In this document: one piece after another, positions 48,363 to 56,527 of the stretch
Numbering within the stretch: the first letter of the stretch is position 1
Layout of the letters: every line of letters starts with the position of its first letter
Assembly: GCF_042646165.1 (NCBI RefSeq)
Contig: NZ_JBHRTC010000012.1
From: Microbaculum marinum
GTDB taxonomy: Bacteria > Pseudomonadota > Alphaproteobacteria > Rhizobiales > Tepidamorphaceae
DNA length: 64,000 bases
Strand: one strand, 5' to 3'
Program-made: the position numbers and the translations under genes
The notes under the pieces: model-generated
What the model was told of the DNA's origin: nothing
Databases searched by the model: none
What the model saw: only the letters and a program-made list of their open reading frames with translations

Positions 48363-48913
48363 GGATGGCGACCGGCGCGGCCGAACGATTGCTGTCGGTT
48401 CGGCCCGGCAATGCGAGGGCCCGCGGTCTGCTGCCGGTGCCCCGCCGCACCGTCGGCCGGACGCCGGAGAGTACCGTGCTCCCGGCCCTCGGCTGCGAGC
48501 CTCGGGCGTTCGCCCCTGCGAAAGCTGCGCTTTCGCTGCCGCTGCGCGGCACCGGGGCTTACCCCCCTCTCCAACTCTCCCCCACAAGGGGGGAGAGGGG
48601 CGCAAGGCGCAGTTCGGGGAGATCCCTCCACCGTTCCGCCGTGCAGCCGGTACCGAGGTGCGACGGGCAGCGATGAGGATGGCGACTGTCCCGGAGATAG
48701 GAATGCTGGCAATTCGGCGCGGCAATGCAACGACCCGCGGTTGGCCGTCGGCGCTCTGCCGCACCGTCGGCCGGACGCCGGGGCGTACCGTGCTCCCGGC
48801 CCTCGGCTGCGAGCCTCGGGCGTTCGCCCCTGCGAAGGCTGCGCTTTCGCTGCCGCTGCGCGGCACCGGGGCTTACCCCCCTCTCCAACTCTCCCCCGCA
48901 AGGGGGGAGAGGG
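48353..48913. repeat. 314-bp tandem duplication starting at the pseudouridine-synthase stop codon
   Basis: GCAGCGATGAGGATGGCGAC at 48353 recurs at 48667, and similar DNA with the same 314-base offset runs to 48599 and 48913. The unit starts inside the last codons and stop of the gene. It contains GCACCGTCGGCCGGACGCC and ends with the pyrimidine-rich CTTACCCCCCTCTCCAACTC module. No gene is apparent in 48363-49309; open frames found here repeat with the unit. Confidence 0.85.
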
Positions 48914-49046
48914 TTCCCTGGAGCACTGCCCGTCTTGTGTCGAAATGTCGGTCCCGGCTGCACGACCGGAGGGTCCTGGGTATTCCCGAGATGGCGTCTT
49001 GTTCCCCTCTCCCCCCTTGCGGGGGAGAGTTGGAGAGGGGGGTAAG
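48872..49046. repeat. 42-bp perfect inverted repeat
   Basis: The 42 bases 48872-48913 (beginning CTTACCCCCCTCTCC) recur as exact reverse complement at 49005-49046 with a 91-base spacer. Within each arm TCTCCCCC and GGGGGAGA also pair, so nested hairpins are possible. Copy at 48558-48599 differs by one base. It may act as a terminator for either direction. Confidence 0.85.
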
Positions 49047-49309
49047 GCACGGTCCGCATCAGCGGACGAAACGCGTGAGCGTTTCGAGTGCCTTACGCGC
49101 GAGACCCGAAGTCGAGCGCCGGGAGCACGGTCCGTGCCAGCGGACGAGACGGATAGCGCTGCGCGTGCCTTCCGCTAGACGCGCGCCGAGCGCCGGATGC
49201 CGTCAGGCGGCGGCCGACGCAGGTGCTTTCGCATGGACCCGCTGGCCGCGGCCTGACAAGAGCCGTCGCGACATCGAACAGTATTGGACACCCGTTCCCG
49301 GAGACCCCC

Positions 49310-49867
49310 GTGCGCGTCGTCGGCGGCCGGTTTAAGGGGCTGACGCTCGCGACCCCGAAGGGGCACGCGATCCGGCCGACGTCGGACCGGCTGCGCGAGG
49401 CGGTGTTCAACATCCTCGAGCATTCCTACGACGATCCGGTGTCCGGCGCGCGGGTGCTGGATCTGTGCGCGGGGACCGGGGCCCTCGGCATCGAGGCGCT
49501 GTCGCGAGGGGCGCGGTCGGCCGTGTTCGTCGACATGTCGGCGGAGGCGCGGGCGCTGATCCGGCGCAACCTGGAAGCCGCCGGCATCATGGGGCTTGCC
49601 CGGATATCGAAGCGCGACGTCGCCCATCTCGGGCCCGCCGGCCAACAGGGCGGCTTCACGCTCGCCTTCCTCGACCCACCCTACGAGAAGGGGCTCGCCG
49701 ACAAGGCGCTGGCGGGGCTGTCGAGGGGCGGCTGGCTCGCCGAGGGCGCGCTGGCCGTGGTGGAGGAGCGCGCGGGGGTCGAACTCAAGCTGCCGCCGGG
49801 CTATATGGAGCGCGAACGCCGGACCTACGGCGACTCCGAAATTCGCATCCTGAGCAATGCCCCATGA
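49310..49867 (+). CDS. rsmD: 16S rRNA (guanine(966)-N(2))-methyltransferase
   Basis: RsmD methylates G966 of 16S rRNA. The 185-residue product reads VRVVGGRFKGLTLATPKGHA, RPTSDRLREAVFNILEHSY, motif I VLDLCAGTGALGIEALSRGA and catalytic DPPY in AFLDPPYEKGL. The start is GTG 49310 by comparison with the family N-terminus; the open frame runs upstream into repeat DNA without conserved sequence. Its stop overlaps the start of the next gene (ATGA). Confidence 0.92.
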   Translation: MRVVGGRFKGLTLATPKGHAIRPTSDRLREAVFNILEHSYDDPVSGARVLDLCAGTGALGIEALSRGARSAVFVDMSAEARALIRRNLEAAGIMGLARISKRDVAHLGPAGQQGGFTLAFLDPPYEKGLADKALAGLSRGGWLAEGALAVVEERAGVELKLPPGYMERERRTYGDSEIRILSNAP

Positions 49868-50589
49868 AGATCCTGGTCGTCGAGAACTATCCGAACTCGC
49901 CGCTCGGCAATGTCGGCGAGGCGCTGGCCGAACGCGACGTCCAGCTGGACACCGTCATCGCCCACGGCGGCCAACCGATACCCGACGGCCCGAACGGCTA
50001 CGACGGACTGATCATGCTCGGCGGGGCGCAGAGCGCGCTCGACGACGACGACTATCCCTTCCTGCCGGCGCTGGCACGGCTGACGCGCGCCTTCGGCGAT
50101 TCCGGCCGGGCGGTGCTCGGCATCTGCCTGGGCTCGCAGATCATCGCCCGCGCCTACAATGGCGGCAACGTGCTCGACCGGCCGCTGGAGTTCGGCTACC
50201 GGCCGGTGTTCCCGCTGCCGGAGGCGGCCGAAGACCCGGTGCTGTCGGTGCTCACCGGCCCCTCGCCGACCTTCCACTGGCACAAGGACACGGTGACCCT
50301 GCCGCCGGGCGCGGTGCGGCTGGCCGAAAGCGAGATGACGGCGAACCAGGCCTGGCGCATCGGCAACAACGTCTATGCCAGCCAGTTTCATTTCGAGGCC
50401 TCCGCCGCGGTGGTCGGCGACTGGAGCGTGCAGGCCCGCGATCACATCCTCGAGCATGCGCCTGAATGGCCGGACATGCTGCCGCTGGCCCTGGAGAAGA
50501 ACGCCGGGCCCGCCGACCGGCTCGGCCTGGAACTCGGGCGGCGCTGGGTAACACTAGCGCAAGAACTGCGCGGCAACCGGCGCGACTGA
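49864..50589 (+). CDS. Class I glutamine amidotransferase-like protein
   Basis: The 241-residue product has the GATase1 triad: Cys in VLGICLGSQIIARAYNG, His and Glu in ASQFHFEASAAV. It starts MKILVVENYPNSPLGNVGEA. It resembles the GMP-synthase-like stand-alone amidotransferases (YfeJ-type), in which hydrolysis of gamma-glutamyl compounds is suspected. The donor or acceptor is unknown. ATG 49864 overlaps the rsmD stop, so the two are coupled. Confidence 0.85.
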   Translation: MKILVVENYPNSPLGNVGEALAERDVQLDTVIAHGGQPIPDGPNGYDGLIMLGGAQSALDDDDYPFLPALARLTRAFGDSGRAVLGICLGSQIIARAYNGGNVLDRPLEFGYRPVFPLPEAAEDPVLSVLTGPSPTFHWHKDTVTLPPGAVRLAESEMTANQAWRIGNNVYASQFHFEASAAVVGDWSVQARDHILEHAPEWPDMLPLALEKNAGPADRLGLELGRRWVTLAQELRGNRRD

Positions 50590-50746
50590 GAGCCGCCGGC
50601 CGGGGCCGGACCGGTTCCACGCACTTGCCCCCGATTGCTGAATTCCGGACCTCCGACCGGGAAAAGATTTACTCCCCCGGCCGCTACCCCACATAATTGC
50701 GCTGGAACCGAAAGACGCGGCAGGCGTTACAACCGGGAGGTTCCTC

Positions 50747-53098
50747 ATGAGCTCAGAATCCTTGCGTATGCGCTGGCTAACCCGTCCGATCTTCGGCTGG
50801 GCGCGCGGCGCGTTGCCGTCCATGTCCGCAACCGAAAAGGCCGCCATCGAGGCAGGCGAGGTCTGGTGGGACGCGGAACTGTTCACCGGCAATCCCGACT
50901 GGAAGAAGCTTCTCGGCACGCCCCCCGCCAGGCTCAGCGACAGGGAACAGGCATTCCTGGACGGACCGGTGCGGGACCTCTGCGCCATCGTCGACGACTG
51001 GAAGGTGACCTGGGAGGACGGCGACCTGCCGCCCGAAGCCTGGGAGATGATGCGGAAGCAGAAGTTCTTCGGGATGATCATCCCCCAGGGGTATGGCGGT
51101 CTCGACTTTTCCTCCTATGCGCAGTCCGAAGTCATCCGGATGCTGTCGACCCGGTCGATCACCGCGGCGGTGACAGTGATGGTGCCGAATTCGCTGGGCC
51201 CGGGCGAGCTGTTGATGATGTTCGGAACCCAGGAGCAGCGCGACCACTGGCTGCCGCGGCTTGCCGACGGGCGCGAGATCCCGTGCTTCGGCCTGACCAG
51301 CCGCGAGGCGGGCTCCGACGCCGCCGCGATGATCGACACCGGCGTCGTCTGTCGGGGAGAGTTCGAAGGTAAGGAAACGCTCGGCATCCGCCTGAACTTC
51401 CGCAAGCGCTACATCACCCTGTCGCCGGTCGCCACCGTGCTGGGCCTCGCCTTCAAGCTGCACGATCCCGATGGGCTGCTGGGCGGCGACAAGGATCGCG
51501 GCATCACCGTTGCGCTGGTGCCGACCGACCTGCCGGGCGTCAAGCGCGGGTGTCGGCACCTGCCCGGCCTGCAGTTCTTCCAGAACGGTCCGATCGAGGG
51601 CGAGGACGTCTTCATCCCGCTCGACAACGTCATCGGCGGGCAGGAGCAGGTCGGCAAGGGCTGGCCCATGCTGATGTCGGCGCTCGCCGCGGGCCGCGGC
51701 ATTTCGCTGCCGTCGCTATCGGCGGCCGGCGCTGCGTTCTGCGCGCGCACGACCGGCGCCTACGCACGGGTGCGCACCCAGTTCGGCCTGCCGGTCGGCA
51801 GGTTCGAGGGGGTCAAGGACCGGATGGGCCGGCTCGCCGGCAACGCCTACCTGCTCGACGCCGCCCGCCGCCTGACCTGCGCGGGCATCGACGAGGGAAG
51901 GGCGCCGGCCGTCGTCTCCGCGATCATGAAGGCGCACGCGACCTACCGGATGCGCGACTCCGTGATCGAGGCGATGGACGTCCATTCCGGCAAGACCGTC
52001 ATCGACGGGCCGCGCAACTACCTCGGCAGCCTGTGGCGGGCGATCCCGATCGGGATCACGGTGGAAGGCGCCAACATCCTCACGCGCAACCTGATCATCT
52101 TCGGACAGGGCTCGATCCGCTGCCATCCCTACTTGCTGAAGGAGATGACGGCGCTCGAGGAGACCGACAAGGACAAGGCCCTGAAGGATTTCGACAAGGC
52201 CTTCTGGGGCCATGTCGGGCACGCCACCGCGACGTTCTTCCGGGCCTGGGGCCGCAGCCTGACGGGCGGCCTGCTGGCGCCGGCGCCGGCGGACGCCGGG
52301 GCGGTGACGAAATACTACCGGCAGCTGTCGCGCTATGCCGCCTGCTTCGCGCTGACCTCGGACATGGCGCTGTTGACTCTGGGCGGTGCGCTGAAGCGCA
52401 AGGAGACGATCTCGGCGCGGCTCGGCGATATACTCTCGGAACTCTACCTGCTCTCCGCGGTCCTGAAGCGCTGGCAGGACGAAGGCCGCAAGGACGAGGA
52501 CCTGCCGCTGGTGGCGTGGTGCATGGAGGAGGGGATGGCGACGATCGAGACCAGCTTCGATCAGGTGCTCGCCAACTTCCCGAGCCGCGTCACGGCGTGG
52601 TTCCTGCGGCTGTTCATGCCGATGGGGCGCCGGCGCGGTCCCTCCGATGCGCTGACGCAGGCCTGCGCCGACATCCTGATGGAACCGTCGGCGACGCGCG
52701 ACCGGCTGACCGCGGGCCTCTATCTCGGCGGCGAGGGCGACAGCATCCACGCGCTGGAGCGCGCCTTCGCGCTGGTCGTCGAGACCGAGCCGATCCGCCG
52801 CAAGCTGCGCGACGCGCGCATCGATCCGGCCGACCCGAAGGCCAAGACCCTGATCACTGCCGACGAGACCCGCCGGCTCGCCGAAGCCAAGGCGGCCGTC
52901 GACGAGGTGATCGAGGTCGACGACTTCCCGGCGGATGAACTGTCGGGCGCGCAGCCCAAGTCGGCCAAGCCGCAGGCCGGCAAGGCGCCAGCCCGCCGCA
53001 AGACGGCCCCCCGCAAGACCGCCGGCAGCACCGGCTCCTCGAAATCGAAACCGAAGTCGTCGCGCGCGACGCCGGGCTCCAAGGTGGCTGCGGAATAA
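50747..53098 (+). CDS. fadE: Acyl-CoA dehydrogenase, FadE type, with basic C-terminal tail
   Basis: FadE catalyses the first step of fatty acid beta-oxidation. The 783-residue product has a long N-terminus (MRWLTRPIFGWARGALPSMS), the acyl-CoA dehydrogenase core (MIIPQGYGGLDFSSYAQSEV, GLTSREAGSDAAAMIDTGVV, VHSGKTVIDGPRNYLGSLWR, GITVEGANILTRNLIIFGQG) and the C-terminal DUF1974-type region. From about residue 735 a Lys/Ala/Pro/Ser/Arg-rich tail follows (SAKPQAGKAPARRKTAPRKT), not usual in FadE. ATG 50747 follows GGGAGGTTC. The stop overlaps the ATG of the thiolase gene (TAATG). Confidence 0.9.
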   Translation: MSSESLRMRWLTRPIFGWARGALPSMSATEKAAIEAGEVWWDAELFTGNPDWKKLLGTPPARLSDREQAFLDGPVRDLCAIVDDWKVTWEDGDLPPEAWEMMRKQKFFGMIIPQGYGGLDFSSYAQSEVIRMLSTRSITAAVTVMVPNSLGPGELLMMFGTQEQRDHWLPRLADGREIPCFGLTSREAGSDAAAMIDTGVVCRGEFEGKETLGIRLNFRKRYITLSPVATVLGLAFKLHDPDGLLGGDKDRGITVALVPTDLPGVKRGCRHLPGLQFFQNGPIEGEDVFIPLDNVIGGQEQVGKGWPMLMSALAAGRGISLPSLSAAGAAFCARTTGAYARVRTQFGLPVGRFEGVKDRMGRLAGNAYLLDAARRLTCAGIDEGRAPAVVSAIMKAHATYRMRDSVIEAMDVHSGKTVIDGPRNYLGSLWRAIPIGITVEGANILTRNLIIFGQGSIRCHPYLLKEMTALEETDKDKALKDFDKAFWGHVGHATATFFRAWGRSLTGGLLAPAPADAGAVTKYYRQLSRYAACFALTSDMALLTLGGALKRKETISARLGDILSELYLLSAVLKRWQDEGRKDEDLPLVAWCMEEGMATIETSFDQVLANFPSRVTAWFLRLFMPMGRRRGPSDALTQACADILMEPSATRDRLTAGLYLGGEGDSIHALERAFALVVETEPIRRKLRDARIDPADPKAKTLITADETRRLAEAKAAVDEVIEVDDFPADELSGAQPKSAKPQAGKAPARRKTAPRKTAGSTGSSKSKPKSSRATPGSKVAAE

Positions 53099-54384
53099 TG
53101 GACAACGATCCCGTCTACATCGTCGACGGCGCGCGCACGCCGTTCATCAAGGCCCGCGGCGAGCCAGGTCCCTTCTCGCCGGTGGACCTCGCCGTGCAGT
53201 GCGGCCGTCCGCTGCTGCTGCGCCAGCCCTTCGAGCCCGATGCGTTCGACGAGGTCATCCTCGGCTGCGTCAACGTGGTGGCCGACGAGATGAACCCGGC
53301 CCGGGTGGCGGCGCTGCGGCTCGGAATGGGCATGCAGATGACCGCCTATACCGTGCAGATCAACTGCGGCTCCGGCATGCAGTCGATCGACAGCGGCTAC
53401 CGCAACATCCGGGAAGGCAAGTCGGAACTGGTCCTTGCGGGCGGCGCGGAATCGCTCAGCCATTCGCCGCTGGTGTTCAGCCGCGATGCGGTCGAGTGGT
53501 TCGCCGAACTGAACGGCGCCAAGTCGCCGGTCGCCAAGCTGCAGGCCGCCGCCGACGTGCGGCCCGGATACTTCAAGCCGATCATCGGCCTGGAGCGCGG
53601 CCTGACCGATCCGATCGTCGAACTGAACATGGGCCAGACGGCGGAGGTCGTCGCGCACCTGTTCGACGTGACCCGCGAGGAAGCCGACGCCTATGCCGTC
53701 GAGAGCCATCACCGCCTGGCGCGCGCGCAGGACGAAGGCTGGCTCGACGGCGAGGTCGAGCCGATGTTCGACAGGTCCGGCAAGGTGCATCCGCTGGACG
53801 ACGGCGTGCGCCGCGATTCCTCCGTCGACCGGCTCGCCAAGCTGAAGCCCGCCTTCGAGCGTCCCTGGGGCCAGGTGACGGCGGGCAACTCCTCGCAGAT
53901 CACCGACGGAGCGTCGTGGGTGATCCTCGCCTCCGAGAAGGCGGTCCGGGATCACGGCCTGACGCCGAAGGCGGTGATCCGCGACAGCGCGTGGTCGGCA
54001 CTCGATCCCTCGATCATGGGGCTCGGACCGGTGCTCTGCGCCACGAAGATCCTCGACCGCAACGGCATGAACCTCGACGACATCGAATTGTGGGAGCTGA
54101 ACGAGGCCTTCGCCGCGCAGGTGCTCGGCTGCCTGCGCGCCTTCGACGACGCCGATTTCTGCAGGCGGGTGCTGGGCAAGGACAAGGCGATGGGACGGAT
54201 AGACAGGGACCGGCTGAACGTCGACGGCGGCGCGGTCAGTCTCGGCCATCCGGTCGGCGCCAGCGGCAACCGGATCGTGCTGCATCTCGTCAACGCCATG
54301 CACCGGCTCGGCCACAAGGTCGGCATCGCCACCGAGTGCATCGGCGGCGGGCAGGGCGGCGCGATGCTGGTCGAGGCGGCGTAG
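53098..54384 (+). CDS. Acetyl-CoA acyltransferase (thiolase), FadI-like
   Basis: The 428-residue thiolase carries out the last step of beta-oxidation. Catalytic Cys90 lies in VQINCGSGMQSIDSGY. NEAFAAQ, GGAVSLGHPVGASGNRI with the catalytic His, and ECIGGGQGGAMLVEA with the second Cys complete the site. It starts MDNDPVYIVDGARTPFIK, typical of trifunctional-complex beta subunits. Start overlaps the fadE stop; 11 bases separate it from the FadJ-like gene. Together they probably form a two-subunit complex. Confidence 0.92.
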   Translation: MDNDPVYIVDGARTPFIKARGEPGPFSPVDLAVQCGRPLLLRQPFEPDAFDEVILGCVNVVADEMNPARVAALRLGMGMQMTAYTVQINCGSGMQSIDSGYRNIREGKSELVLAGGAESLSHSPLVFSRDAVEWFAELNGAKSPVAKLQAAADVRPGYFKPIIGLERGLTDPIVELNMGQTAEVVAHLFDVTREEADAYAVESHHRLARAQDEGWLDGEVEPMFDRSGKVHPLDDGVRRDSSVDRLAKLKPAFERPWGQVTAGNSSQITDGASWVILASEKAVRDHGLTPKAVIRDSAWSALDPSIMGLGPVLCATKILDRNGMNLDDIELWELNEAFAAQVLGCLRAFDDADFCRRVLGKDKAMGRIDRDRLNVDGGAVSLGHPVGASGNRIVLHLVNAMHRLGHKVGIATECIGGGQGGAMLVEAA

Positions 54385-54395
54385 GGAGAGCGCAG

Positions 54396-56525
54396 ATGAA
54401 GGGAAGCGTCTGGAAGGTCCTCGAGCCGCGCAATCTGGAACTCGGCCCTGCAAAGGACATCGAGAGCGACCGCTGGAAGAACTGGCGCATGGCGCTCGAC
54501 GAGGGCGGCATCGCCTGGCTGGTGATCGACAAGGCGGGTTCGAGCGCCAACACGCTGTCGGAGGAGGTGCTGCGCGAGTTCGACGAGATCCTCGCCGACC
54601 TCGAAACCACGAAGCCGAAAGGCCTGGTCATCCGCTCCGGCAAACCGGACAACTTCATCGTCGGCGCCGACGTGAAGATGTTCCAGGGCATGCAGGATGC
54701 CGCCGCGGTCGAAGAGAAGGTGAAGGAGGCGCATTCCGTCGTCGACCGGCTTGAAGCGCTGCCGTTCACCACGCTCACCATCGCGCACGGCAACTGTGTC
54801 GGCGGTGGCCTAGAGATCGCTCTCGCCTGCGACCATCGCATCGCGATCGCCGGCGCCAAGCTCGGTTTTCCCGAGATCCTGCTCGGCCTGCACCCGGGCC
54901 TCGGCGGCACCGCGCGGTCGACCCATCTCATCGACCCGACCGAGGCGATGAAGATGATGCTGACGGGCAAGTCGGTCGACGCCCGCAAGGCGAAGTCGCT
55001 GGGCCTGGTCGACGCGGTGACCGAGGAGCGGCACGTCCGCAACGCGGTTCGCGCGACGATGTCCGGCGACCTCAAGACCAGGGACCGCGGCATCAAGGCC
55101 GCGGCCATGTCGAGCTATCCCGCGCGCGTCATCGCGGCCCGGCAGATGCGCCATCAGGCCGCCGACAAGGCGCCGCCGAAACACTATCCCGCCCCGAACG
55201 CGCTCATCGCCCTGTGGGAGGAGCACGGCGGCTCGCTTGCGGACATGAAGTGCGCCGAGCAGGCCTCGTTCGCCAGGCTCGTCGTCAGCGAGACGGCGCA
55301 GAACCTCATTCGCGTATTCTTCCTGCGCAGCGGCCTGAAGGCGAAGGCAGGCGACGAGTCGGAGGTGCGTCATGTCCATGTCGTCGGCGCCGGCGCGATG
55401 GGCGGCGACATCGCCGCCTGGTGCGCCCTGCAGGGCATACGCGTCACGCTCGCCGACCTGGACGCCGAAGCGCTCGGCAAGGCGGTCGGCCGGGCGAATA
55501 CGCTGTACGGCAAGATCCTCAAGGACGGCGCCAAGGTGCGGGACGCCCTCGACCGGCTGATTCCCGATCTCGCCGGTGCGGGCGCGGCACGCGCAGACAT
55601 CGTCATCGAGGCGGTGCCGGAGCGGACCGACCTGAAGCAGAAGGTCTATGCCGGCCTCGAGGCGAAGATGAAACCCGGCGCGATCCTGGCGACCAATACA
55701 TCGAGCATCCGCCTCGAGGACCTCGCCAAGGGCCTGAAACGCCCGGAGCGCTTCGTCGGCCTGCATTTCTTCAATCCCGTCTCGCGCATGCAGTTGATCG
55801 AGGTCGTCCGGCATCCGGAGCTCGATCAGGACGTGCTGGCCAGGGCGACCGCGTTCGCCGGTCAGATCGACCGCCTGCCGGTGCCGGTGAAGAGCTCGCC
55901 GGGTTTCCTCGTCAACCGCGCGCTGACGCCGTATCTCGTCGAGGCGATCGCCATGGTCGACGAGGGCATCGCCAAGGAGACGATCGACCGGGCGGCCGAG
56001 GACTTCGGCATGCCGATGGGACCGATCGAACTCGCCGACCAGGTCGGCCTCGACATCTGCGTCGAGGTTGCGGCGATGCTGCGCGCCGACCTCGATCCCT
56101 CGATGCCGGAGATCCCGGAGTGGCTGAAGGACAAGGTCGAGCAGGGCAAGCTCGGGCGCAAGACCGGCGAGGGCCTGTATCGCTGGAAGGGCGACGAGCC
56201 GGTGAAGCCGGAGAAGGGCGCCGAGCCGAGCCGGGAGATGACCGACCGGCTGATCCTGCCGATGCTCAATGCCTGCGCCGCCTGCCTGCGCGAGGGCGTG
56301 GTGGCGGACGCCGACACGCTCGACGGCGCCATGATCTTCGGCACCGGCTTCGCGCCGTTCCGCGGCGGGCCCATGCACTACGCCCGGACTCGCGGCGTCG
56401 ATGACATCGTCTCGACGCTGCGCTCGCTGGAGCAGGCGCACGGGGCACGCTTCAAACCGGACGAGGGCTGGCAGTCCGTCGAGAGCCGGCAGCAAGCGGA
56501 TTCGGACCTGCGCGAAGCGGTCTGA
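54396..56525 (+). CDS. Enoyl-CoA hydratase/3-hydroxyacyl-CoA dehydrogenase, FadJ/FadB-like
   Basis: The 709-residue bifunctional enzyme has an N-terminal crotonase domain (FIVGADVKMFQGMQDAAAVE, AHGNCVGGGLEIALACDHRI, GFPEILLGLHPGLGGTARST) and a dehydrogenase region: Rossmann VHVVGAGAMGGDIAAWCALQ, catalytic His in RFVGLHFFNPVSRMQLIEVV, and two C-terminal HAD-C domains with PGFLVNRALTPYLVEAIAMV. It joins steps two and three of beta-oxidation. GGGAGAG precedes ATG 54396. The long open frame before that ATG belongs to other genes and is not a fusion. Confidence 0.93.
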   Translation: MKGSVWKVLEPRNLELGPAKDIESDRWKNWRMALDEGGIAWLVIDKAGSSANTLSEEVLREFDEILADLETTKPKGLVIRSGKPDNFIVGADVKMFQGMQDAAAVEEKVKEAHSVVDRLEALPFTTLTIAHGNCVGGGLEIALACDHRIAIAGAKLGFPEILLGLHPGLGGTARSTHLIDPTEAMKMMLTGKSVDARKAKSLGLVDAVTEERHVRNAVRATMSGDLKTRDRGIKAAAMSSYPARVIAARQMRHQAADKAPPKHYPAPNALIALWEEHGGSLADMKCAEQASFARLVVSETAQNLIRVFFLRSGLKAKAGDESEVRHVHVVGAGAMGGDIAAWCALQGIRVTLADLDAEALGKAVGRANTLYGKILKDGAKVRDALDRLIPDLAGAGAARADIVIEAVPERTDLKQKVYAGLEAKMKPGAILATNTSSIRLEDLAKGLKRPERFVGLHFFNPVSRMQLIEVVRHPELDQDVLARATAFAGQIDRLPVPVKSSPGFLVNRALTPYLVEAIAMVDEGIAKETIDRAAEDFGMPMGPIELADQVGLDICVEVAAMLRADLDPSMPEIPEWLKDKVEQGKLGRKTGEGLYRWKGDEPVKPEKGAEPSREMTDRLILPMLNACAACLREGVVADADTLDGAMIFGTGFAPFRGGPMHYARTRGVDDIVSTLRSLEQAHGARFKPDEGWQSVESRQQADSDLREAV

Positions 56526-56527
56526 CC

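Noticed and set aside
46718..48676. Long plus-strand frame around the pseudouridine-synthase gene and across the gap
   Set aside because: Its first part is antisense to tadA, and its last part reads the wrong frame after the N run. The gene is 47309-48362.
46817..48901. 694-residue minus-strand frame ending in the deaminase
   Set aside because: Only the last 149 residues are TadA. The rest is repeat DNA, the N gap and antisense of the pseudouridine synthase.
48363..49309. Several overlapping small frames in the repeat block
   Set aside because: They occur in every copy of the duplicated units, in several frames, without ribosome sites.
52935..56525. 1196-residue open frame suggesting a thiolase-FadJ fusion
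   Set aside because: The upstream part is a different frame from the thiolase. The FadJ-like protein starts at ATG 54396 with its own ribosome site.
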